Positions 10,116 through 19,042 of a stretch of 64,000 nt of DNA are shown piece after piece. A program made the position numbers and the translations under genes. This DNA is from Burkholderiales bacterium RIFCSPHIGHO2_01_FULL_63_240 (GTDB taxonomy: Bacteria > Pseudomonadota > Gammaproteobacteria > Burkholderiales > Burkholderiaceae_C), in assembly GCA_001770725.1 (NCBI GenBank), contig MERU01000010.1, forward strand, positions 1 through 64,000, in the 5' to 3' direction. Within the stretch, counting starts at the first letter, position 1. The number at the start of each line of letters is the position of its first letter. The notes beneath the pieces are model-generated. The model saw nothing but the letters and a program-made list of their open reading frames with translations, did no database searches and was not told where the DNA came from.

Positions 10116-10249
10116 CTCCGCGCCACATAAGGCTTTGCGGGCAACTCGGTGATTTCGTACCCCCATACGAGCCCCCAACGCACTGGGATGCCATGGAACT
10201 CTATGAGGCCTCATGACCCCTGCATTCGGGTTTCGCAGTGCGTCCGGAC

Positions 10250-10615
10250 TCACTTGCGCCGCCAGACTTCGATCAGCCGGTCGGCATCATTGAGGTGCCT
10301 TTGCATGGCGTAGATCGCACCATTCAGGGCCACCACGATCAAATCGGCAGGATGCTCGATGGCGCCCGGGTTCTTCCAATCCGGACAAATCGCTTTGAGC
10401 GTTGCATCCAAGGTTGGCAACATGTCTGTGTGCCGCTCTAACACCCAGAGCACCCGCATGGCGTCGGTCGCATAGGCTGCCAGCTTCAAGATCGCCAACG
10501 ATTCTTGCTGGGCCATATGCAATTGAGCCACTTCTTGGACAAATGAAGAAAAGGACGCGGCGTCACGCCCTGACACCTCTTGATCCTCTGGTTTGGGTTG
10601 AGTGGGCGCTGTCAT
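10250..10615 (-). CDS. Hypothetical protein, helical, 121 residues
   Basis: I do not recognise this family. The protein is soluble and mostly helical, with segments such as FVQEVAQLHMAQQESLAILK and DADRLIEVWRRK, a single Cys at about 75, and no signal peptide. Its ATG follows the stop of the upstream membrane gene after one base, so the two are almost certainly co-translated and may form a complex. It is the outermost gene at the left end of the island. A terminator lies downstream at 10052-10077. Confidence 0.65.
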   Translation of the reverse strand: MTAPTQPKPEDQEVSGRDAASFSSFVQEVAQLHMAQQESLAILKLAAYATDAMRVLWVLERHTDMLPTLDATLKAICPDWKNPGAIEHPADLIVVALNGAIYAMQRHLNDADRLIEVWRRK

Positions 10616-10616
10616 G

Positions 10617-11135
10617 TCAATGCCCCTGTGCTCTGCGAATTGGCCTGACCACGCGCATCAGGTGCAGTTCATTCACGGATTCGTCCACGAACTCACGCAG
10701 ACGCTTGCGGTGCACGGCCCGGCAGGCAACGGCCAAAAGCAGATAAGCCAGGGCGCCGCCCAGCACATCCGACAGGCCCAGCCAGCCCACAGCCGCGCAG
10801 ATAAAGCCCACGATGGCCCAAACTGCCAGGACAAGGATGTCCAGGCTCTTGGTGAGGAAGGGTGGATCTTGATGGACATAGTTCGCGCTGGCGCCTGTTG
10901 TCGCGTTGTACAGGCCTAGCACGGTCGAGCCCGCCAGCACCAGCGTCACGCAGTGCGTCTTCCTCGCTGGCATCAACTTGGTATGGATGACGAACCCGTG
11001 TTCATCATCATGGCTGGTGGCCAGCCACAGTTCGCGGCGTTCACTGCACACCGGCCGCTCATGCAAGCGCATAGGTTTGTTGGTGAACCGGCTCGATTCG
11101 ATGATGGTGCCGGTGATGGTCTTGATTCGCCACAT
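10617..11135 (-). CDS. Hypothetical membrane protein, two transmembrane helices
   Basis: This unrecognised 172-residue protein has a polar N-terminal domain (1-60). Two hydrophobic helices follow at about 93-116 (LDILVLAVWAIVGFICAAVGWL) and 120-138 (SDVLGGALAYLLLAVACRAV), with a possible third, weaker one around 63-78. A basic/acidic tail RKRLREFVDESVNELH ends it. It is first in a two-gene unit with the 121-residue protein (one-base spacing) and divergent from the 442-residue island gene. Membrane-plus-soluble pairs in islands are often defence or toxin modules, but no motif proves that here. Confidence 0.65.
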   Translation of the reverse strand: MWRIKTITGTIIESSRFTNKPMRLHERPVCSERRELWLATSHDDEHGFVIHTKLMPARKTHCVTLVLAGSTVLGLYNATTGASANYVHQDPPFLTKSLDILVLAVWAIVGFICAAVGWLGLSDVLGGALAYLLLAVACRAVHRKRLREFVDESVNELHLMRVVRPIRRAQGH

Positions 11136-11282
11136 GGTGTGCCTCCATTGATAGGTAGCGTCAGGTTGTCACCCACTTCTCTGCCTTCAAGTGGCTCAGC
11201 CAGGGCCTCTTAGCAAGCCATCCTCGTACCCAAACTCACGGGTAGACTCGCCCGCAGGGCGCAGAGCCTGCATGGAGAAAAA

Positions 11283-12611
11283 ATGAGAGGCTACAAAGCG
11301 CAGATCGAGGAGGCAGAGCTGCTGGCGTCCCCGCCGGAGGCAGTTGCAGCCTTTTTGAAAGCTCGCTCAGAGCTTTTGAAGACCGGGGCCAACTCGTCGG
11401 AGCTAGATCGAGAATTCGAGAACGCTTTGCGAAGTCGGGGCGACCCGCGAATTGACTTCGCGCTGGCTCGCTATGGTCGCTTCGGGGAGGTGCTGAAGCC
11501 TATCTTCCAAGCCGCCGCACCAACCAGTGCAATTCGGCTAGCCGCCTTATCGAATTCGACCGTCGGCGGCGGCTTCATGTCTCAATTTCCTTTCAATGTC
11601 ATTGGTCCCGCGCCCGAACTCGTGGCCTGGCTAAACACTTGCAGCGAAGACGAGATAGAGGCGCTGTTTGACAATCCATTGCTTGCAGACAGCTTCCTGA
11701 CCGACATGATGCGTCGCGAACGTGACTATGAAGGCATTTACATAGACCGCCTCGCCCGCTTTGTCATGCAGCTATCGCGCAACCCTCGCATGGTCAAGCC
11801 TTACGACGAGGAGAGCGATGGGATGGACGGGTACGCTGAATATAGCCACGGCGCCGTTTTCGATGCAGGTTGGTCCCTTTGCGAGACGGCGCCAACGACC
11901 AGGCTTTGGGCGGCGGCTTTAAGTTGCCTCTATGACCGGATGCTGCCTGACTCTTTCTCGATCAAAGCACCGCTCGACCATCTAGCTCGGTGGGCTTCAC
12001 CGACTGACGAAGAGACAGTCAAAGATGAAGCTTCGGGCTTTGAAGGTGGATGGCTATCCGACTGGCAAGGCGTCCGCAAAGGCATCGGCAAGCTCGCGCT
12101 TCACACGAACGGCGCACTTTTGGCCGATTTCCTCGTGAGTGAGGATCCTGCATTGCGCTGCGCGGCCTATGCTGAGGCGGCTTTAACACCTGACCAACTC
12201 ACAGGGGCGCATGAACGAGACAAGTCGCTCGCATGGACCTATTTGCATCGGAACCAAAAGCTTTGGAGGACGGCGGCAAGTCGCCAAGTTCTGCATGACA
12301 TAGCATGGGCCGTTTGCCGCGAGGATAAGCATTCCGACATGCTCGCGCCCAATACTTTCAACTATCTCCGAAGCGAATTTGCGAAGAAAAATCCGCAATG
12401 GTTTGCCGACGAAGAGGATTGGGCTCCTGAGCCTGACTCTCAGCCTGCGACCAAAGCAGACGTGCAGGCGATTCATGAACTGGTGGCGACACAGAATGCG
12501 GTTCCAGCGTTCGAAGGTGTGATGGCTTCGCTTAAAACGCTGCAAACCAAAATCGGATGGATCTGGTGGATGGCTCTTGGTGGCTTGCTCGTCGCCGTTC
12601 TCAAGCGATGA
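11283..12611 (+). CDS. Hypothetical island protein with C-terminal membrane anchor
   Basis: This 442-residue protein of unknown family is acidic and largely helical (many EALFDNPL- and LARWASPTDEE-type segments), possibly HEAT/ARM-like. It ends in a coiled stretch ATKADVQAIHELVATQN, then a single transmembrane helix IGWIWWMALGGLLVAVLKR at the very C-terminus, so it would be tail-anchored with a cytoplasmic body. The base composition is more AT-rich than the flanking chromosome. It is divergent from the two-gene unit on its left and followed by about 1 kb of non-coding DNA. A role in phage defence is possible by location only. Confidence 0.7.
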   Translation: MRGYKAQIEEAELLASPPEAVAAFLKARSELLKTGANSSELDREFENALRSRGDPRIDFALARYGRFGEVLKPIFQAAAPTSAIRLAALSNSTVGGGFMSQFPFNVIGPAPELVAWLNTCSEDEIEALFDNPLLADSFLTDMMRRERDYEGIYIDRLARFVMQLSRNPRMVKPYDEESDGMDGYAEYSHGAVFDAGWSLCETAPTTRLWAAALSCLYDRMLPDSFSIKAPLDHLARWASPTDEETVKDEASGFEGGWLSDWQGVRKGIGKLALHTNGALLADFLVSEDPALRCAAYAEAALTPDQLTGAHERDKSLAWTYLHRNQKLWRTAASRQVLHDIAWAVCREDKHSDMLAPNTFNYLRSEFAKKNPQWFADEEDWAPEPDSQPATKADVQAIHELVATQNAVPAFEGVMASLKTLQTKIGWIWWMALGGLLVAVLKR

Positions 12612-12614
12612 ATA

Positions 12615-12634
12615 GAACAAGTCTTTGAAGGGCC
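12615..12634 (+). repeat. Direct repeat, left copy (partner 13667-13685)
   Basis: GAACAAGTCTTTGAAGGGCC here matches GAAC-AGTCTTTGAAAGGCC at 13667-13685 with one gap and one mismatch. The shorter word CGATGAA precedes both copies. The pair brackets the non-coding block almost exactly, between the stop of the 442-residue gene and the start of the recombinase gene. Confidence 0.45.
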
Positions 12635-13289
12635 ACGTAGGGCTTTGGGACTGGTCTTCCAATTCCACCCGAAACAGACCTGACTTCCGGCCTGTTTCGC
12701 AAGTCAGCCCGTATCCCCCTTGACAGCAGACTTCAAATCGATGTCAACTGAACTCTCTCTAGTGGCTCCTTGCCCCATCCATCGCGGATAAAAAGGCGTC
12801 GCAGTCGTTACCTGCCTGCGAAGAAGGTGCAGTCACTGCACCACCGCAGTCCGCAAAGGGCTGCAAGCGTCACCATGCGGTCCTGCCGCATCTCGTTCGA
12901 GGCGCCACCGCTGGCCAGACCAGCGCGCCGCCTCACCGCATGCCGCCTCGATGGCATGTCCATGCAGTACCCACGCTTGGCCGTGGAAGCGCAGCAGCAG
13001 TTGCCCGCTTGATGGCATCGATCACCTCGCGGTGTTCGCATGCAGCAAAGCGGAACAGCCGTTGAACTGCCATAGAGCAGGTTCGTCGCCAGCGTCGTTA
13101 CTGGCAGCTTGCTGACAGTGACGACGCAAGTAGCACGACCGAGCGCCTTGTCAACCACCGTGGCATGGACCCGTGACGCTGCGCAGTGATGCCAGCAAAA
13201 CAGGCCACGTCAAGGCGTGTTGATCGAAGTGGATCGAAGGATGGCCAGACCACCTTCGCAGATCCGATGGGCCCCGAGCCCATGTTCCC

Positions 13290-13335
13290 CACAGCACATT
13301 CGACGCGGGTTTCAAACCCGCTGTGAATGTCTGTG
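13290..13335. repeat. Long imperfect inverted repeat (hairpin 1)
   Basis: From the outside in, the arms are CACAG/CTGTG, a one-base bulge, ACATTC/GAATGT, a 3-by-3 internal mismatch, and GCGGGTTT/AAACCCGC around a single central C. The near-absence of a loop makes it a palindrome more suited to protein binding or to single-stranded folding than to a normal terminator, and no T run follows. Confidence 0.6.
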
Positions 13336-13337
13336 CC

Positions 13338-13365
13338 GTGCCTTTGCGGCCCGACCGCAAGGCAC
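13338..13365. repeat. Inverted repeat (hairpin 2), two bases after hairpin 1
   Basis: GTGCCTTTGCGG pairs with CCGCAAGGCAC through an 11-bp stem with one bulged T and a 5-base loop CCCGA. Together with hairpin 1 it makes a tandem structured element about 330 bases upstream of the second recombinase gene. Confidence 0.55.
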
Positions 13366-13666
13366 CGCCAGGCCACCCGTCAGATGGCCGCCCCCTGGAC
13401 GTGTGTGAGACGCACACCCCTTGGACCCTGGGTCAATGGTCCTTGCGCATCGGCTATGCCAACAGGCAAGCCCGCGCAACGCCACAGCGACGTGCAACGC
13501 AGGCGAGTAGTCAACAACCTTGCACACAACGGGAATGGTGTCCCGCGTCCCTTGTGGTCCCTGTCGCGCTGCGGCGCGAAGGGCGGACAGAAACACTTAC
13601 CAGACCTCTCTACACCATGCACAAGCCCACGCCTCCACTGACACGAGGCAAGGCGAACGGATCGAT

Positions 13667-13685
13667 GAACAGTCTTTGAAAGGCC
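13667..13685 (+). repeat. Direct repeat, right copy (partner 12615-12634)
   Basis: See the left copy. This one ends six bases before the recombinase ATG at 13692, so its AAAGGCC part may also serve in ribosome binding. Confidence 0.45.
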
Positions 13686-13691
13686 TCGGCC

Positions 13692-14558
13692 ATGCGCACC
13701 CTCAACCGCGATTTCAAGCTCATGTGCCAGCGCAACCGCGATGGCTCTTTCGCCACGCAGCATGACCGCGAACGGCTGCTGACGATGATGGCAAACCAGC
13801 TTCATGAAGACGGCTTCAGAAACCTGCGGGCGCAGGGTCTGCGCACCAAGCACGTCGAGCACCTCGTGAGCCGCTGGCAAGCCGAAGGCGCCAGCAGCGG
13901 CACGATGAAGAACCGCATGTCGGCGCTGCGTTGGGTGGCCGAGAAGATCGGCAAGGAAAACATCGTGGCCCGCGACAACGCGGCTTATGGCATCGCCGAC
14001 CGACGCTACGTGACGAACGAGTCAAAGGCAAAGGAGTTGGATCAAGGCAAGCTGGACAGGGTGTCCGACCCGTACACGGCCATGTCCTTGCGGCTTCAAG
14101 AAGCCTTCGGCCTCAGGCGTGAAGAAAGCATCAAGATCCAGCCAGGCTGGGCCGACAGAGGCGATGTGCTGACGCTCAAGTCAACATGGACCAAGGGCGG
14201 CAAGGAACGTGACATCCCGATCCGCAATGAGTCGCAGCGAGACTTGTTGAACCAAGCCAAGGCACTGGCTGGCAAAGGCAGCTTGATCCCGACCGAGATG
14301 TCCTACAGGGATCAACTCAACCGCTTCAAGGCTCAGACGGCCTTCGCGGGCATCGACCGTGTTCATGGCTTTCGCCATGCCTATGCGCAAGCACGATACG
14401 CCGAGTTGACAGGCTGGAAGGCGCCTGCCGCAGGGGGGCCGACATCCAAGCAACTGAACCCTGAACAGAAGGCCATCGACCGGCAAGCCCGGCTCACCAT
14501 CTCGCGCGAGCTGGGACATGAGAGAGAGCAAATAACAGCGGTTTACCTTGGACGGTAA
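13692..14558 (+). CDS. Tyrosine recombinase of the Integrase_1 type
   Basis: This 288-residue site-specific recombinase starts with a SAM-like DNA-binding domain (about 1-95: LNRDFKLMCQRNRDGSF, LRTKHVEHLVSRW). A catalytic domain follows with all expected residues: Arg in FGLRREES (142/143), Lys in WTKGGKERDIPI (168/171), HGFR (His225, Arg228), the GH of SRELGH (His276), and nucleophile Tyr285 in ITAVYLGR. The combination fits the integrase-domain proteins found in ICEs and islands of Proteobacteria, distinct from the P4-type integrase at 16065. It lies 100 bases upstream of the TIR gene on the same strand. It appears intact; its target site is unknown. Confidence 0.85.
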   Translation: MRTLNRDFKLMCQRNRDGSFATQHDRERLLTMMANQLHEDGFRNLRAQGLRTKHVEHLVSRWQAEGASSGTMKNRMSALRWVAEKIGKENIVARDNAAYGIADRRYVTNESKAKELDQGKLDRVSDPYTAMSLRLQEAFGLRREESIKIQPGWADRGDVLTLKSTWTKGGKERDIPIRNESQRDLLNQAKALAGKGSLIPTEMSYRDQLNRFKAQTAFAGIDRVHGFRHAYAQARYAELTGWKAPAAGGPTSKQLNPEQKAIDRQARLTISRELGHEREQITAVYLGR

Positions 14559-14658
14559 AACAGAGCTTGGCTGTGTCCGAATTCGCGCCCAATTGCATGT
14601 AGCATTCTATGACCACACTGTCAGCCAGGGCGCTGTCCGTTTATTTTGGAGAGGATAC

Positions 14659-15159
14659 ATGGCATACCGTAATAAGACCTATATCGCCTTCGATGGCGAC
14701 AACGATATGCATTACTACCGTCTGATGACGGCGTGGTCCGCGAATGAACGTTTTTCTCTAAATTTCTCTAATGCGCATGACCTCAACACCGCCCGAGATT
14801 CCAGCCAAGAGGAAAGCATCAAACGGCAACTACGCGAGCGCTTCGCAAACTCCAATTTGTTCATGGTGCTGATTGGAGATAAAACACGACACTTAACCAA
14901 ATTTGTCAAATGGGAAATAGAAACCGCGATTCGTCTTGACTTACCGATCGTTGGAATCAACCTCAATGGCAGCAGACAACGCGACGACTTATGCCCGCCG
15001 TCGCTGCGCGACGCCTTAGCTGTTTATGTTCCGTTCCAGGAAAAAATTGTCAGTCACGCTGCAGTGAATTGGCCTGATGCTCACAAGCGTTACAAAGCCG
15101 AGGGGAAATCTGGCCCCTTTTACTACACAGATTCCGTATATCAAGGCCTAGGCCTATGA
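14659..15159 (+). CDS. thsB: Thoeris ThsB-like TIR-domain protein
   Basis: A 166-residue cytoplasmic protein of the MTH538/ThsB TIR-like family. Strand one is KTYIAFDGDNDMHYYRLM, followed by FSNAHDLNT, LFMVLIGDKTRHL, and the VKWEIETAIRLDLPIVGINL segment (residues 83-102), where the family's catalytic glutamate sits (WEIE, 85-88). In Thoeris, ThsB senses infection and converts NAD+ into a nucleotide signal. I chose the ATG at 14659 because GGAGAGG lies just upstream and homology begins there; a TTG at 14548 would add 37 unrelated residues. Its stop overlaps the ThsA-like gene by four bases (ATGA), so both are co-translated. The genes are clearly more AT-rich than the host. Confidence 0.85.
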   Translation: MAYRNKTYIAFDGDNDMHYYRLMTAWSANERFSLNFSNAHDLNTARDSSQEESIKRQLRERFANSNLFMVLIGDKTRHLTKFVKWEIETAIRLDLPIVGINLNGSRQRDDLCPPSLRDALAVYVPFQEKIVSHAAVNWPDAHKRYKAEGKSGPFYYTDSVYQGLGL

Positions 15160-16034
15160 CATTCTTTTTTCGATCACTAGCCACAACATCGTTTTGGAAG
15201 TATGCCCTCTTTTCCAGAGATGCCCTCATTGCTATATTTGCGACTGTTGGCTCTCTTTATTTTCTAATGGAGTTAATGGATTTCCTTGGTATTTATACCA
15301 AAGATAAATACAGCAAGTTTGCGATCCTCCCCATCCTTGCTGTCGCAATCCTGTGGGTAGTCACAACACGGCGGCCTGTTTCAAGGGTTGTGTATAAGGT
15401 TCCAAAAAGGGATCTTATGCTTGAAGTCAAGATCGGCGACATCTTCGATGAAGATAGCGATATTGTCGTTAGCACAAGCACAACCTTCGACACAGACATT
15501 GCAAGCGGTTTAATTTCCCCAAATAGCCTTCAAGGCCAACTGGCTTTGAAATTTTTCCAAGGAAACACCGCTGAGATCGATAGGCAACTTGCTCTGGGAC
15601 TTGGCAGCCTCAATTTTACAATAAATGCGTCAGCGCCTGGGAAAAAGCAAGAATATCCAATTGGCACCGTTGTCAAGGTAACCGCCGGCACCAAGACATT
15701 CTACTTTCTTGCTATGTCAAGGCTGAACGCGCATGGAACTGCTAGTTCAACATTGCGCGATGTAGAGGACTCTCTTGACAGTCTATGGCAATTTATCGCA
15801 AGCCAAGGTAATTTAAGAGATATCGCTGTTCCGCTAATTGGTACGGGACGTGGCCGCATCGATACGTCACGAAAGAAGATGACGGAAAAAATTGCGCAAT
15901 CATTTGCAGACGCTGCAAAAGGAAAGGTATTTTGCAATAAATTGACCGTCACAATTCACCCAACTGATGCTGATCGCTTTCAAGTAAATCTTTTCGAGAT
16001 CAAAGATTACCTTAGCCAAAGCTTGCACATTTAG
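15156..16034 (+). CDS. thsA: Thoeris ThsA-like effector, two TM helices plus macro domain (type II)
   Basis: The 292-residue protein has two N-terminal transmembrane helices (about 23-45 and 54-70) and a cytoplasmic macro-type domain (about 88-275). Visible macro elements are LMLEVKIGDIFDEDSDIVVS (88-106), a nucleotide-site loop STSTTFDTD, TVVKV, and the phosphate-binding loop VPLIGTGRGR (225-234). This TM-macro architecture is that of type II ThsA, unlike the SIR2-SLOG ThsA of type I. In type II systems the macro domain binds the TIR product (reported as histidine-ADP-ribose) and the membrane part kills the infected cell. It is coupled to thsB by an ATGA overlap. Identification rests on architecture and gene pairing, without a database search. 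Confidence 0.82.
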   Translation: MTFFFRSLATTSFWKYALFSRDALIAIFATVGSLYFLMELMDFLGIYTKDKYSKFAILPILAVAILWVVTTRRPVSRVVYKVPKRDLMLEVKIGDIFDEDSDIVVSTSTTFDTDIASGLISPNSLQGQLALKFFQGNTAEIDRQLALGLGSLNFTINASAPGKKQEYPIGTVVKVTAGTKTFYFLAMSRLNAHGTASSTLRDVEDSLDSLWQFIASQGNLRDIAVPLIGTGRGRIDTSRKKMTEKIAQSFADAAKGKVFCNKLTVTIHPTDADRFQVNLFEIKDYLSQSLHI

Positions 16035-16064
16035 TCTGGCCTGGTGATATGAACCCGGGATCGA

Positions 16065-17309
16065 CTATGCCGCACTGGCAGGTTTAAGCGGCAACACCTT
16101 GGCACCCGTGAGCATCACATCGAGCCTGTCAGCCCAAACCTGCATCATCTCGGCTCGGCGCTCCAAGTGGACGCCCCGCAGGTAGGCCGCGTCGGTCAGG
16201 TTGTCCTTGGCGTGTGAAAGCTGGGTCTTGATGATCTCGATGGGGTAGCCCATTTCCTCCAGCCCCGTCGAGACAGCGGCTCGCAGGCCGTGGCCAGTCA
16301 GCTTCCCGCCGTACCCCATCCTCTTCAGCGCCTGCAAGACGATGTTTTCGCTAGCCATGGACTGGTTCATGGGCGATGGGAACATGTAGTGGGAATCGGC
16401 ATTCAGCTTAATCAATTCGCGCAGCACGGGGATGGCCTGTTTGGGCAGTGGCACCACATGCACCCGGCGCTTCTTCATCCGCTCTGCCGGAATGCGCCAC
16501 ACGGCGGAGTCCAGATCGAATTCATCCGGCGTGGCACCACGGACCTCGCCGGTTCGGCTGCCAGTCCACAGGATCATGCGGATGATGCCAAGGGTGTTGG
16601 GATGGCCTGCATAGGCCTCCAGGGCCTTCAAAAACTCCGGCAACCCCTTCGGTCCAATGCTGGCGAAATGTTCACGCGTAGGGGCTGCAAACGCCCCTTG
16701 CGTGTCTCGGATCGGGTTGTCGGTGCGTCGGCCCGTCTGCACCGAATAGGTCAGGACAGCGCCGACACGCTGACGCACCCGGCGCAGCGTCTCCAGCTTG
16801 CCCGCCGCTTCCAGCGGCTCCAGCACACGCATGATGTCCTGCGCGGTCAGGCTGGCGACGGCACGCGTCCCGATCTTCGGCAGCACATAGTCCCGGAAAC
16901 TCTGGCGGTTCTGCTCCAGATGCCCTTCGGTCCATTTCTTGGACTTCTTGCCCAGCCATTCCTCCACGATCACGGCAAAGGTCTGCTGGGTGGCGTTCAC
17001 CCGGGTCGCTTTCTGCTCTCGGCCATGCTGCACCGGGTCAACGCCTTCGCGTACCAGATTCCGGGCCTCTCCGGCCTTCTGCCGCGCCCGCGCCAGAGGA
17101 ACATCTGGGTATTCGCCCAGCGCCAGCAGGCGCTCCCGCCCGCCGATGTAGTACTTCAAGCGCCAGTGCTTCACACCATTGGCGCGCACCAACAGGTACA
17201 GGCCCCGGCCATCGTGCAACTTCCGATCAACCGGCACGCCGTCTTTTAGCGCAGGCTTGGCGCCGCGCACCGCCACATCCGTCAGGGCGTCGATGAGCTT
17301 TTTGGGCAT
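16065..17309 (-). CDS. P4-type tyrosine integrase
   Basis: This 414-residue integrase begins with the arm-binding DUF4102 domain (LTDVAVRGAKP, HDGRGLYLLV, LGEYPDVPLARARQKAGEAR). A core-binding domain follows, then a catalytic domain with Arg252 (WTGSRTGEVRG), HGLR (His340, Arg343), LSHAKDN (His366) and nucleophile Tyr376 (AAYLRG). All catalytic residues and the normal length are present, so it should be active. It starts 151 bases from the 3' end of tRNA-Ser(CGA) and is the likely driver of island integration there. Its stop faces the end of the Thoeris operon (convergent, 30 bases). Confidence 0.93.
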   Translation of the reverse strand: MPKKLIDALTDVAVRGAKPALKDGVPVDRKLHDGRGLYLLVRANGVKHWRLKYYIGGRERLLALGEYPDVPLARARQKAGEARNLVREGVDPVQHGREQKATRVNATQQTFAVIVEEWLGKKSKKWTEGHLEQNRQSFRDYVLPKIGTRAVASLTAQDIMRVLEPLEAAGKLETLRRVRQRVGAVLTYSVQTGRRTDNPIRDTQGAFAAPTREHFASIGPKGLPEFLKALEAYAGHPNTLGIIRMILWTGSRTGEVRGATPDEFDLDSAVWRIPAERMKKRRVHVVPLPKQAIPVLRELIKLNADSHYMFPSPMNQSMASENIVLQALKRMGYGGKLTGHGLRAAVSTGLEEMGYPIEIIKTQLSHAKDNLTDAAYLRGVHLERRAEMMQVWADRLDVMLTGAKVLPLKPASAA

Positions 17310-17393
17310 GGAACCTCCCGGAATCCGTACCCCTAAACGTACCCCTACCCAATTGGGCTGTCAAGAAACCCCGTGAGACCTCCAAAAGCGCAA

Positions 17394-17425
17394 AACCCGC
17401 ATGAACACTGGGTTCCATGCGGGTT
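17394..17425 (-). terminator. Intrinsic terminator after tRNA-Ser
   Basis: A perfect 10-bp stem (AACCCGCATG with its complement, 12-base loop) is followed on the - strand by TTTTGCGCTTTT. It lies 35 bases beyond the tRNA 3' end and upstream of the integrase. Being inside the island, it was probably brought in by the element to restore termination of the tRNA transcript. Confidence 0.75.
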
Positions 17426-17457
17426 CTGAGACTTACTGGGACGCTGTGAAACGTCAT

Positions 17458-17550
<93 letters not shown>

Positions 17551-17665
17551 TGAAACGGGGCGCGCCGGGGTCTTGTTCGGCGCCAGGGCTCGTGCCCTGG
17601 AAAGCTCGGCAGTATAGCAGGCCTTTTGCGGGTTTTTGGCAGGCTGCAACAGCCCACCCGCCACA

Positions 17666-19042
<1,377 letters not shown>

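Larger units (their letters stand above)
9707..10249. other. Intergenic region with two minus-oriented terminators and the island edge
   Basis: No credible protein frame occurs in these 543 bases. They contain two intrinsic terminators that both read on the - strand (9874-9902 and 10052-10077), then a degenerate match to the tRNA-Ser 3' end (10094-10115). The segment 10116-10249, up to the stop of the first island gene, shows nothing I recognise. Confidence 0.6.
12612..13691. other. 1.08-kb non-coding stretch with strong hairpins
   Basis: No open frame here gives a believable protein. Frames occur on both strands, are short and have mixed composition. It contains an 11-bp hairpin with one mismatch at 12670-12699 (no T run), two adjacent strong hairpins at 13290-13335 and 13338-13365, several smaller palindromes, and near-identical 19-20-base repeats at both edges (12615-12634 and 13667-13685). 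It may be decayed genes, a recombination site region, or a structured RNA locus. Confidence 0.55.

Noticed and set aside
12808..13880. Several 80-160-codon frames in the non-coding island stretch
   Set aside because: They overlap on both strands, have no ribosome-binding sites or family motifs, and one runs antisense into the recombinase gene. I could not identify transposase remnants.
14548..14658. Longer start for the TIR gene at a TTG codon
   Set aside because: The extra 37 residues overlap the recombinase end and are not TIR-like. The ATG at 14659 has GGAGAGG upstream.
16035..16064. Possible island or element border between Thoeris and the P4-type integrase
   Set aside because: The 30-base gap contains no repeat or tRNA-like sequence that matches another site in the window.
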